Shown piece by piece: positions 1-7,896 of a stretch of DNA of 64,000 nucleotides (position 1 is the stretch's first letter; each line of letters starts with the position of its first letter). The translations under genes and the position numbers were made by a program. Under the pieces are notes generated by a model. The model was not told the DNA's origin, searched no databases, and worked only from the letters and a program-made list of their open reading frames with translations. The stretch is from Actinokineospora baliensis (lineage in GTDB: Bacteria; Actinomycetota; Actinomycetes; Mycobacteriales; Pseudonocardiaceae), in contig NZ_JAFBCK010000001.1 in the NCBI RefSeq assembly GCF_016907695.1, positions 6,064,001 to 6,128,000 on the forward strand, in the 5' to 3' direction.

Positions 1-907
1 CCGCCCACCGGACGCGGTGGTCGTGCAGGGTGATTCGGCGACGGCGTTCAGCGCGGCCATGGCGGCGTTCTGGCGGCAGGTCCCGGTGGTGCACCTGGAC
101 GCCGGGGTGCGCTCGTTCGACCTGACGGCGCCGTTCCCGCAGGAGGGCCACCGCCGGTTGATCGCCCAGGTGTCGTCGCTGCACCTGGCCGCGACGCCGG
201 ACGCGTCGGCGAACCTGGCCCAGGAGTCGCACGGCGGCCCCAAGGTGGTGACGGTCGGCAGCACGGCGGTGGACGCCGGGTTCGACGCGCTCGACCGGTA
301 TGTGCGGCACAACGACGAGCGCGTGCAGGCGGTGGAGAACGCGGTGGTGGCCGGGGAGGTCCGGCTTGCGCTGGTGGTGCTCGACGAGGCGCGGGTGCCA
401 GACGAGCGGGCGGCCCAGGTGCTGCACGGGATCGCGGACCTGGTGCTGGCGTGCCCTGACTTGGAGGTCGTGCTCCCGGTCGCGCGCGGCGCGCTGCGCC
501 ACCTCGCCTACGACATGCTCGGCCGGTTGGTGCGGGTGACGATCACCGACCCGCTGCCGCAGCCGGAACTGGTGTGCCTGCTGTCGGTCTCCGCCGCGGT
601 GGTCACCGATTCCGCGACCCTCGCCGAGCAGGCCCCCAGCTTCGGCGTTCCGGCCTTGGTGCTCGGCGGTGAACCGGGTACCTGGAGCGAGCCGCCCGCG
701 CTCGGCCACCCCTGGACCGCGGGGCCGGATCGGGCCGCGATCGCCCGTATAGCCGAGAAACTCGTCCTCACCCACGTGGAACGCCGCTGCGCCACCCCGA
801 CCGACAACCCCTTCGGCGACGGCTTCGCGGCCGTCCGCTGCGAACAGGCCGTCCAGTGGCTCTTGGGCCTGCGCGACCGCCCGTCCGAGTTCGCGCCCCG
901 CCCTTGA
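1..907 (+). CDS. UDP-N-acetylglucosamine 2-epimerase family protein, 5'-truncated by window edge
   Basis: The frame is open from base 2, so the N-terminus lies outside the window. The visible part begins with the PDAVVVQGD block, followed by VPVVHLDAGVRS, which match the WecB pattern PDLVLVQGDT...VEAGLRT. WecB-type enzymes interconvert UDP-GlcNAc and UDP-ManNAc in the cytoplasm. The C-terminal half is less typical: the usual SGG/QEE substrate-binding stretch is only loosely recognisable around TDSATLAEQAPSFGVPAL, so the substrate may differ. The TGA stop overlaps the TTG start of the next gene, suggesting translational coupling to the MFS transporter. Family assignment is fairly sure; the exact reaction is inferred. 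Confidence 0.75.
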   Translation, partial: RPPDAVVVQGDSATAFSAAMAAFWRQVPVVHLDAGVRSFDLTAPFPQEGHRRLIAQVSSLHLAATPDASANLAQESHGGPKVVTVGSTAVDAGFDALDRYVRHNDERVQAVENAVVAGEVRLALVVLDEARVPDERAAQVLHGIADLVLACPDLEVVLPVARGALRHLAYDMLGRLVRVTITDPLPQPELVCLLSVSAAVVTDSATLAEQAPSFGVPALVLGGEPGTWSEPPALGHPWTAGPDRAAIARIAEKLVLTHVERRCATPTDNPFGDGFAAVRCEQAVQWLLGLRDRPSEFAPRP

Positions 908-2070
908 GCGGTGTCGGGACCCGCACGCAGCCGGGAGCACGTTGGGTCGCCGCGTTCAGCCTCGCGACGGCGGCGGTCTTCATCGGGTGGTACGGGCCGC
1001 TGCAGATCCTGCTGGCCAAGCAGGCCGATCTCGTGGACCCGGCGAGCAAGGAGCACGTGCTCGCCCTCGTCGCGGGGGTCGGTGCCGCGTGTTCGATGGT
1101 CGCGAACCCGTTGTGGGGTGCGCTGTCGGACCGGTCCCGCCGCAGGATCCCCTGGGTCGTCGGTGGTGCGGTCGCCGGGGCGGGCGGGCTGCTCGTGTTG
1201 GCCAGCGCCACGAGCACCGGTGCGATGATCGGCGGGTGGGCGGTGGTCCAGGTCGCGCTCAACGCCCCGTTCGCCGCGCTCAGCGCGGTCATCCCAGACC
1301 AGGTCCCGGCCGAGCGCCGCGGCACCGTCGGCGGCTGGTTCGGCCTCGCGCAGACCATCGGGATCATGGCGGGCACCGGGCTGGCGTTGACCGGCGGGAC
1401 CGTCGTCGGCGGGTACACCGCCTGCGCGGTCGCGGTGGTCCTCGGGGCCATCCCGTTCGCCCTCGTCGCCACCGACGACGTGCCGGAGCGGCGGTCGACC
1501 CGGTCGCCGGTCACGCCGGACTTCCGGTGGGCGTGGGTGACCCGGTTCCTGATCAACCTCGGCAACGGCCTGACCCTGCTCTACCTGCTGTACTACCTCA
1601 AGGACGAGGTCGGCGTCGCGGACCCGGAGTCGGGCGTCTTCCTGCTGACCGCGATCTACGCCGTCGCGCTGCTGACGACGGTGCTCACCGGTGGCGTGCT
1701 GTCGGACCGGGTCGGCAAGCGGCGGGTCTTCGTCTGCGCGGCCGGGGTGGTGATGGCGGGGGCGGCGATGCTGCTCGCGGTGTGGCCGACCTGGCCGGGG
1801 GCGGTCACCGCTGCGGTCGTGCTCGGCATCGGGTTCGGCGCCTACACCTCGGTGGACTTCGCGTTGATCACCGAGGTGTTGCCCGCGGCGGCCGACCGGG
1901 GGAAGGATCTGGGGGTGATCAACGTGGCCAACGCGCTCCCCCAGGTGCTCGCGCCCGTGGTCGCCGCGCCGATCGTCGCGGGCGGCGGCTACCCCGCGCT
2001 CTACGCGGTGGCCGCTGCGGTCGGCCTGGCGGGCGCGGTGCTGGTGTTCCGGATCAAGACAGTCCACTGA
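904..2070 (+). CDS. MFS transporter
   Basis: This integral membrane protein of about 388 residues has roughly twelve hydrophobic segments. The cytoplasmic loop SDRSRRRIPWVVGG after TM2 and LSDRVGKRRV after TM8 are the duplicated MFS motif A, so two six-helix halves are present. I place the start at the TTG at 904 because it overlaps the upstream stop (TTGA) and gives a normal short N-terminus; an upstream GTG would extend far into the epimerase gene. The GH1 glucosidase gene starts 10 bases downstream. Uptake of a glycoside or sugar for that enzyme is a reasonable inference, but the substrate cannot be read from sequence. Confidence 0.85.
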   Translation: MSGVGTRTQPGARWVAAFSLATAAVFIGWYGPLQILLAKQADLVDPASKEHVLALVAGVGAACSMVANPLWGALSDRSRRRIPWVVGGAVAGAGGLLVLASATSTGAMIGGWAVVQVALNAPFAALSAVIPDQVPAERRGTVGGWFGLAQTIGIMAGTGLALTGGTVVGGYTACAVAVVLGAIPFALVATDDVPERRSTRSPVTPDFRWAWVTRFLINLGNGLTLLYLLYYLKDEVGVADPESGVFLLTAIYAVALLTTVLTGGVLSDRVGKRRVFVCAAGVVMAGAAMLLAVWPTWPGAVTAAVVLGIGFGAYTSVDFALITEVLPAAADRGKDLGVINVANALPQVLAPVVAAPIVAGGGYPALYAVAAAVGLAGAVLVFRIKTVH

Positions 2071-2080
2071 GGAGTCCCGC

Positions 2081-3427
2081 ATGCCGTTCCCCGGTTTCCC
2101 GGCCGATTTCCTGTGGGGTGTCGCCTCGGCGGCCTACCAGGTCGAGGGTGCTGTCGCCGAGGGTGGGCGGGCACCGTCGGTGTGGGACACGTTCTGCGCG
2201 GAGCCGGGCCGGATCCGCGACGGCGACACCGGGTCGGTCGCGACCGACCACTACCACCGCTACCGCGAGGACGTCGCCCTGCTGCGCGACCTCGGGGTTG
2301 GCGCGTACCGGTTCTCCGTGTCCTGGCCCAGGGTGATGCCGGGGGGCGTGGTCAACCCGGAGGGACTGGACTTCTACGACCGACTCGTCGACGAGCTGCA
2401 CGCGGCCGGGATCGAACCGGCGGTCACCCTCTTCCACTGGGACACCCCGCAGGCTGTCGAGGACGCGGGCGGGTGGCTCGAGCGCGACACGGCGGACCGG
2501 TTCGCCGACTACGCGGCCGTTGTGGCCGAACGGCTCAAGGACCGCGTGCGGCTGTGGATGCCGCTCAACGAACCCGTTGTGGTCACGATGTTCGGCTACG
2601 CGCTGGGCAACCACGCGCCAGGCAAGTCCCTCGGGTTCGGCGCGCTGCCGGTCGTGCACCACCTGCTACTCGGGCACGGCCGCGCGGTGCAGGCACTGCG
2701 CGCGGCGGGGTGCACGGGGATCGGCATCGCCAACAACCACGGTCCGGTGTGGTCGGCCAGCGAGTCCGAAGTGGACACCAATGCCGCGCAGACCTACGAC
2801 ACCATCGTCAACTGGCTGTTCGCCGATCCGGTCCTGCGCGGCACGTACCCCGCTCCGGAGTTGGCGGCCGCCATGCCGGGACCGGTGGTCGAGGACCTGA
2901 AGGTGATCTCCGAGCCACTGGACTTCTACGGGATCAACTACTACCAGCCCACCCTGGTCGGCCAGTCCACAACGGACTCGGCGCAGGTGGTCGAGGGCGC
3001 TATGCTCCCGCCCGGCCTGCCGTTCGCGCCGCAGCCGATCACCGGGTACCCCGTCACCGACTTCGGGTGGCCGGTCGTTCCCGATGGACTGCGCGAGATC
3101 GTCGCGACCTTCACCGAACGCTACGGCGACGCGCTGCCCCCGATCCACATCACCGAGAGCGGGTGTTCCTACCACGACCCGGATCCCGTCGACGGCCGTG
3201 TCCCGGACCCGGAGCGGGTCGCGTACCACGAAAGCCACCTCACGGCGCTGGCCGCCGCGATGGCGGCGGGCGCCGACGTGCGCGGCTACTTCGCGTGGTC
3301 GGCCACCGACAACTTCGAGTGGGCGGCGGGCTACCGCGAGCGCTTCGGCCTCGTCCACGTCGACTACGCCACGCAGCGGCGCACCCCGAAGGACTCCTAC
3401 TTCTGGTACCAGCAGGTGGTGCGCTAG
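2081..3427 (+). CDS. GH1 family beta-glucosidase
   Basis: The protein has 448 residues, the usual GH1 length. It hydrolyses terminal beta-glucosides with retention of configuration. Diagnostic pieces are the N-terminal FLWGVASAAYQVEGA block, the acid/base Glu in MPLNEPVV, the YGINYYQP segment, and the nucleophile Glu in HITESG (commonly ITENG; Ser here is a tolerated variation). SATDNFEWAAGYRERFGLVHVD is the classical C-terminal aglycone-site block. No signal peptide is visible, so it is cytoplasmic, consistent with a coupled MFS importer upstream. GAGGAG lies just before the ATG. The stop codon overlaps the fabH stop on the other strand as CTAG. Confidence 0.93.
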   Translation: MPFPGFPADFLWGVASAAYQVEGAVAEGGRAPSVWDTFCAEPGRIRDGDTGSVATDHYHRYREDVALLRDLGVGAYRFSVSWPRVMPGGVVNPEGLDFYDRLVDELHAAGIEPAVTLFHWDTPQAVEDAGGWLERDTADRFADYAAVVAERLKDRVRLWMPLNEPVVVTMFGYALGNHAPGKSLGFGALPVVHHLLLGHGRAVQALRAAGCTGIGIANNHGPVWSASESEVDTNAAQTYDTIVNWLFADPVLRGTYPAPELAAAMPGPVVEDLKVISEPLDFYGINYYQPTLVGQSTTDSAQVVEGAMLPPGLPFAPQPITGYPVTDFGWPVVPDGLREIVATFTERYGDALPPIHITESGCSYHDPDPVDGRVPDPERVAYHESHLTALAAAMAAGADVRGYFAWSATDNFEWAAGYRERFGLVHVDYATQRRTPKDSYFWYQQVVR

Positions 3428-4416
3428 ACGACTGCGGGAACGCGGGCGGGCAACCGGACCACCTGCGCCGCGTAGGTCAGCCCGGCGCCGAACCCCACCA
3501 GCAGCGCCAACCCGCCCGGCTCGACCTGCCCCTCGGCCAGCAGCCGCTCCATGGCCATCGGGATCGAGGCCGCCGAGGTGTTGCCCGCCTCGACCACGTC
3601 CCTGGCGATCACCGCGTTCGGCGCGTCGAGCTTGCGCGCGATGGCCTCGATGATGCGCAGGTTCGCCTGGTGCGGCACGATCGCGGCCAGGTCGGCCGGG
3701 GTGATGCCCGCGCGCTCGCAGGCCAACCGGGCGATCGGGTGGATCTCGGTGGTGGCCCAGCGGAACACCGCCTGGCCCTGCATGCGCATCCGGCCGCCGC
3801 GCGGGATCTCGATCAGCTCGGCCGCCGCCCCCGCGCCGTCGCTGCCCCACACGATCGGCCCGATGCCCGGCTCGTCGGCCGCGACCACCACCGCGGCGCC
3901 CGCGCCGTCGGCGAAGATGATCGAGGTGCCCAAGTCGGCGGGGTCGACCCAGGCCGACATGGTCTCGGTGCCGATCACCAGCACCTTGGCCGCCGACCCG
4001 GCGCGCACGACGTCGGAGGCGACGGCGAGGGCGTAGCAGAAGCCGGAGCAGGCGGCGTTGAGGTCGAACGCGGCGGCCGCCGAGGAGCCCAGCGCCTTGG
4101 CCACGCTCGCCGCGCGCACCGGCACCGGGTTGCCCGCGCTGCAGGTGGCCACGACGACCAAGTCCACCTCGCTCGCGTGCAGGCCCGCCTGGGTCAGCGC
4201 CCTGGTGCCCGCGGTGACCGCCATGACCTCCAGGCCCTCGCCCTTGACCACGCGGCGCGAGACGATGCCGGTCCGCTCCCGGATCCAGTCGCCGGTGCGG
4301 CCGAACCGGGCGGCGATCTCGGCGCTGCCCACGGCGGTGCTCGGGCGGTAGGCGCCGAGGCCGACGACGCGGGCACCCGCCGCCCCTTGGCGCTGGCGCA
4401 AACCGATGACTGTCAC
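3424..4416 (-). CDS. fabH: 3-oxoacyl-ACP synthase III (FabH-like)
   Basis: This 330-residue thiolase-fold enzyme catalyses decarboxylative condensation of an acyl-CoA starter with malonyl-ACP. The catalytic Cys is about residue 123 in NAACSGFCYAL, the His lies in VPHQANLRII and the Asn in EAGNTSAAS, so the KAS III triad is complete. I chose the GTG at 4416 (MTVIGLRQRQ) because the 34 upstream codons of the open frame lack family similarity. The gene stands alone, away from the FAS II cluster genes, so it could prime a secondary or branched-chain lipid rather than housekeeping FAS. A CoA-transferase-like gene lies 135 bases upstream on the same strand. Confidence 0.9.
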   Translation of the reverse strand: MTVIGLRQRQGAAGARVVGLGAYRPSTAVGSAEIAARFGRTGDWIRERTGIVSRRVVKGEGLEVMAVTAGTRALTQAGLHASEVDLVVVATCSAGNPVPVRAASVAKALGSSAAAAFDLNAACSGFCYALAVASDVVRAGSAAKVLVIGTETMSAWVDPADLGTSIIFADGAGAAVVVAADEPGIGPIVWGSDGAGAAAELIEIPRGGRMRMQGQAVFRWATTEIHPIARLACERAGITPADLAAIVPHQANLRIIEAIARKLDAPNAVIARDVVEAGNTSAASIPMAMERLLAEGQVEPGGLALLVGFGAGLTYAAQVVRLPARVPAVV

Positions 4417-4551
4417 CGGGTCACTGTGGTCAACTACCCCCGGGTAGCACGGGGCCTGTGATGGATTTCTCACCGAAAGTGTTACGTGCCAGCGACTTCG
4501 GCAACTGTTCAGTAGCACCCGCCGGTAGCCATCCGCTGTCGCGTGTGGACG

Positions 4552-5904
4552 CTAGTGGAAGGTCCACGGGCTCACCGGGACCACACACCCGTCCCGGGTC
4601 AGCGCCTTGGCGAACCTGGGGTCGTCGGCCAGCTCGGCGAGATCGGTGCAGACCGGGACCGACAACGGCGCCGTGCAGGCACCTCGGCGGGCGTTGAGCC
4701 GGGCGGCCGCGGCGGCCAGCGACGACTCGACCCGGTGGCCCCGACCGTGCTCGACCCGACCCTCCAGCGCGGTGGTGACCGCACGGGTGAGCACGACACC
4801 GGCGAACACCGCGACGACCGGCAGCAGGGTCGGCGGCACGCCCGCGTAGGCCTGCACCACCGGGTCGGTGCCCGGCGGCGGCCAGCGCCCGAGCGCGGAC
4901 CCCCAGTCGGTGGCGTGCGCGTGCACGATCCCGGGGCGGACCCCGCTCACCCCGGCCGCGTCCAGCGACCACGCCCGCGCCTTGTCCGGCGGCCAGTCGT
5001 GGGTGAACACGTCGGCCGCCGCGACCAGGTCCCGCAGCACCCGCCGCCCCGCGACCGTCGCCGGGTCGGCCGCGACGACCCGCTTGCCCCGGTTGAGCAC
5101 CGCGGTGGAGTCGGCGTGCCGGTCTGGCACGACCCGGACCACGGTCGCACCGAGGAACCCCAGCAGGTGCCCGGCCATCATCCCGTGGTCGCGGCGGCAG
5201 CACTCGACCACGCGCAGCCCCGACAGCGGCAGCGGCCCGGCGGGCGGGAGGTCCGCGCCGACGGCCTCCAGCGGCCGCGCGCTGTAGGGCGCGAGGTCGT
5301 CGATCGGCGGGTGCGCGACCCGCACCACGGCCATGCCCGTGTCGCGCGCGCACCGCTCGGTCACCCCGATCGACGTCCGCGCGGCGACCCGACCGAGCTC
5401 CGCAGGCAACGGGCACGCCGCCGTCTGCGTCCGCCGCGCGAACAACGGCCACCCAGCCGCCACCGCACCCGCGTCCGCCCCCAGCGCGGCCCAGAACCGC
5501 CGCCACACCACCGCGTCCACGGCCTCGACCTCGTACCCGACCCCCTCCACCGAAACCAGCGGCGCCCCACCCGGCCCCGGGATGTCCTCGCCCCCACCAC
5601 CAGTAGCCGCCGCCAAGTACCGCGACACCGCCAACAACCCAGCCTGCGCCGCGGACGTGCTCATCCCCCGCAACGCCATCCCCCTGGCCCGCCCCACCCG
5701 CACAGCGGCGGCCCCCGTCTCCCCCAGCTCGCTGGCCACGATGCACGTGTAGTTGAGGTCCAGCCGCCGAGGCCCCCCGAACCGCCGCCCGTGCACGTGC
5801 ATCACCCCACAGGCCGCCTGCACATCGATCTCCCCCGCCAACGGCAGGTCCACCGGCCCAGCCCAGGAGACCCCCTCAGGCAGACCCCCCACAACCCCAC
5901 CCAT
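4552..5904 (-). CDS. CaiB/BaiF (class III) CoA-transferase-like protein lacking the catalytic Asp
   Basis: This protein of about 450 residues has a C-terminal half (from about residue 225) that matches the N-lobe of class III CoA-transferases: GLRVVECCRRD...GFLGATVVRVVPD, then LNRGKRVVAAD, ADVFTHDWPP and ALEGRVEHGRGHRVESSL. The family normally carries a nucleophilic Asp in a P-I-x-D-x-G-x-G segment. Here the aligned stretch reads LLPVVAVFAGV with no Asp, so ordinary CoA transfer looks unlikely. The N-terminal half is unlike anything I recognise with confidence. ATG 5904 is preferred over GTG 5907 because GAGG is then correctly spaced. It lies upstream of fabH on the same strand. Confidence 0.7.
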   Translation of the reverse strand: MGGVVGGLPEGVSWAGPVDLPLAGEIDVQAACGVMHVHGRRFGGPRRLDLNYTCIVASELGETGAAAVRVGRARGMALRGMSTSAAQAGLLAVSRYLAAATGGGGEDIPGPGGAPLVSVEGVGYEVEAVDAVVWRRFWAALGADAGAVAAGWPLFARRTQTAACPLPAELGRVAARTSIGVTERCARDTGMAVVRVAHPPIDDLAPYSARPLEAVGADLPPAGPLPLSGLRVVECCRRDHGMMAGHLLGFLGATVVRVVPDRHADSTAVLNRGKRVVAADPATVAGRRVLRDLVAAADVFTHDWPPDKARAWSLDAAGVSGVRPGIVHAHATDWGSALGRWPPPGTDPVVQAYAGVPPTLLPVVAVFAGVVLTRAVTTALEGRVEHGRGHRVESSLAAAAARLNARRGACTAPLSVPVCTDLAELADDPRFAKALTRDGCVVPVSPWTFH

Positions 5905-6075
5905 CACGTCACCTCAGCGTGAACCCCTCCACACAACGGCAACCACCTTCCCCACCCACCCCCCGATCTCGCGATACCAGCGACCACTCTTCACACGAAA
6001 GAGAAGGGAGCGCTCCCACCCATCTCACGGACAGTCACAAGCCCGCCTTGGGTACTTTGGCGGGGGGAGGTGGCC

Positions 6076-6861
6076 GTGGGACGAATCGCCATCGTGGGGG
6101 ACGTCGGTGGGCACTCGGAACAGCTGCGCTGGGTGCTGCGGTGGTTGGGAGCGCGGGATTCGCGACTACCCGAGGATCTGACGGTGGTGCAGGTCGGGGA
6201 TCTTGTCGACCGGGGGCCGGACAGCGTGGCCGTGCTGGACGAAGTGGAGCGTGTCGCTGGCCGGTGGGTCCAGCTGCTGGGCAACCACGAAGCGCAATAC
6301 CTGCCCGGCAACACCGTGTTCTGGCCGGAACCGCTGGCCGGGGACGAGGTGGCGCGGCTGCGTGAGTGGTGGTCGGCAGAGCGGTTCGGGGTGGCCTCTG
6401 CGGTGCGGACCGCCGACGGGGACGAGCTGTTGGTGACGCACGCCGGGCTGACGGTGGCGGCGTGGCAGGAACTGGGCGAGCCGGGTTCAGCCGCCGAGGC
6501 CGCCGCGTTGTTGAACCAGCGGCCACCGCTGATCTGGGAGGTCGGCGCGCACGGTCGGGACGAGCGGGCCGGTCCGCTGTGGGCGGAGTCGGGCGCGGCC
6601 CTGCACGAACCGTGGCTGGCCTACCGCGGCGTCGTGCCGTTCGGCCAGGTCCACGGGCATTCGGCGCTCGTGCGGTACACCGACCGGCAGTGGCGTTGCG
6701 CGGGCCGGGTCCGCCAGCGCGCCACGGTCGACTGGCACGCGCGCCACGTGCGGGTCCGCATCGGCGGCCGGGTCTTCACCGGCGTAGACCCCTGCCACGG
6801 CAAGACCGGAGCCGACAAGTGGGAACCCCTAGTCCTGAACGACGCCACCATCCTGACCTGA
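6076..6861 (+). CDS. PPP-type metallophosphatase (ApaH/PrpE-like)
   Basis: This calcineurin-like phosphoesterase of about 261 residues has the metal-ligand series in order: GDVGGH near the start, GDLVDRG, LGNHE, THAGL and GQVHGHS. That is the signature of the PPP/ApaH group with two divalent metals. The substrate could be a phosphoprotein, a diadenosine polyphosphate or an RNA 5' end; sequence alone does not decide. GTG 6076 is six bases after the GGGGGGAG ribosome site, whereas GTG 6070 directly abuts it, so 6076 is preferred. The gene is monocistronic, divergent from the CoA-transferase-like gene and convergent with hbd. Confidence 0.85.
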   Translation: MGRIAIVGDVGGHSEQLRWVLRWLGARDSRLPEDLTVVQVGDLVDRGPDSVAVLDEVERVAGRWVQLLGNHEAQYLPGNTVFWPEPLAGDEVARLREWWSAERFGVASAVRTADGDELLVTHAGLTVAAWQELGEPGSAAEAAALLNQRPPLIWEVGAHGRDERAGPLWAESGAALHEPWLAYRGVVPFGQVHGHSALVRYTDRQWRCAGRVRQRATVDWHARHVRVRIGGRVFTGVDPCHGKTGADKWEPLVLNDATILT

Positions 6862-6991
6862 CCCGTACCCCACCCACACCCCGCCCCGCACACCCCCAAC
6901 CCCCACACCCCGCCCTCACACCCGAGCCCGCCCACCCAAAGTCGGGGACGATGCCGGGCGGGGATGAGGGGGCGGGTGGCGGGAGAGAGTG

Positions 6992-7852
6992 TTACTGATA
7001 CTGGTAGAAGCCGCGCTTGCTCTTCTTGCCGAGGAGGCCTGCGTCGACCATGCGCAGCAGCAGTGGGGGCGCCGAGTACAGCTGTTCCTTGAACTCCGCG
7101 TAGAGCGAGTCCGCGATGGCCTTGGTGGTGTCGAGGCCGATGAGGTCGGTCAGGCGGAGGGGGCCCATGGGGTGGGCGCAGCCGAGGACCATGCCGTTGT
7201 CGATGTCCTCGGCTGAGGCGAAGCCGGACTCCATCATGCGGATCGCCGAGAGCAAGTACGGGATCAGCAGGGCGTTGACCACGAACCCGGCCCGGTCCTG
7301 CGACAGGATGACCTGCTTGCCCAGCACGTCCTCGACGAACACCTTCGCGCGGTCGCGGGTGTCGTCGCCGGTGAGCAGGGACGGGACCAGTTCGACGAGT
7401 TTGAGGACCGGGACCGGGTTGAAGAAGTGCACCCCGATGACCGCCTGCGGCCGCGTCGTCGCCATGCCCAGTTTCATGATGGGGATGGAGGACGTGTTGG
7501 ACGCGAAGATGGCGTCCGGGTCTTCGACGACCTTGTCGAGGGTGGTGAAGACCTCGGTCTTGACCTGCTCGTTCTCCGCGACCGCCTCGATGGTGAGCTG
7601 GCGGTCGGCGAACTCGCCGAGGTCGGTGCTGAACCGCAGCCTGGCCAGCGCGGCGTCGCGCTCGTCCTCGGCCAGCTTGCCGTTGCGCACGCCGCGCGCC
7701 AGGGACGCCTCGATCCGCGCCCGGCCCGCGTCCAGCGCGCCGCTGCTGACCTCGGCGACCACCACGTCCAGGCCCGCCCGCGCGCACACCTCCGCGATGC
7801 CCGAGCCCATCAGGCCCGCCCCGACCACGCCGACCCGGCTGATCTCACTCAC
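6992..7852 (-). CDS. hbd: 3-hydroxybutyryl-CoA dehydrogenase
   Basis: At 286 residues it is the standard length for a single-domain 3-hydroxyacyl-CoA dehydrogenase. It has an N-terminal Rossmann motif VGVVGAGLMGSGIA, the NTSSIPI active-site Asn/Ser region, the catalytic His in GVHFFNPVP, and DRAGFVVN leading into the helical C-terminal domain ending KKSKRGFYQY. It oxidises (S)-3-hydroxybutyryl-CoA with NAD(P). The GTG at 7852 is chosen because a GAAGGGG site lies about seven bases upstream; GTG 7858 is an alternative. It follows icmF by 44 bases on the same strand, so the two probably form an operon for butyryl/isobutyryl-CoA interconversion and oxidation. Confidence 0.92.
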   Translation of the reverse strand: MSEISRVGVVGAGLMGSGIAEVCARAGLDVVVAEVSSGALDAGRARIEASLARGVRNGKLAEDERDAALARLRFSTDLGEFADRQLTIEAVAENEQVKTEVFTTLDKVVEDPDAIFASNTSSIPIMKLGMATTRPQAVIGVHFFNPVPVLKLVELVPSLLTGDDTRDRAKVFVEDVLGKQVILSQDRAGFVVNALLIPYLLSAIRMMESGFASAEDIDNGMVLGCAHPMGPLRLTDLIGLDTTKAIADSLYAEFKEQLYSAPPLLLRMVDAGLLGKKSKRGFYQYQ

Positions 7853-7896
7853 CCGCACTACCCCTTCGCTCACCGAAACCCGCCACGGAACCAGGA

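Noticed and set aside
508..2082. 524-codon (-) strand frame opposite the MFS gene
   Set aside because: Arg/His/Gly-rich translation typical of antisense GC-rich codons; MFS motifs are on the (+) strand.
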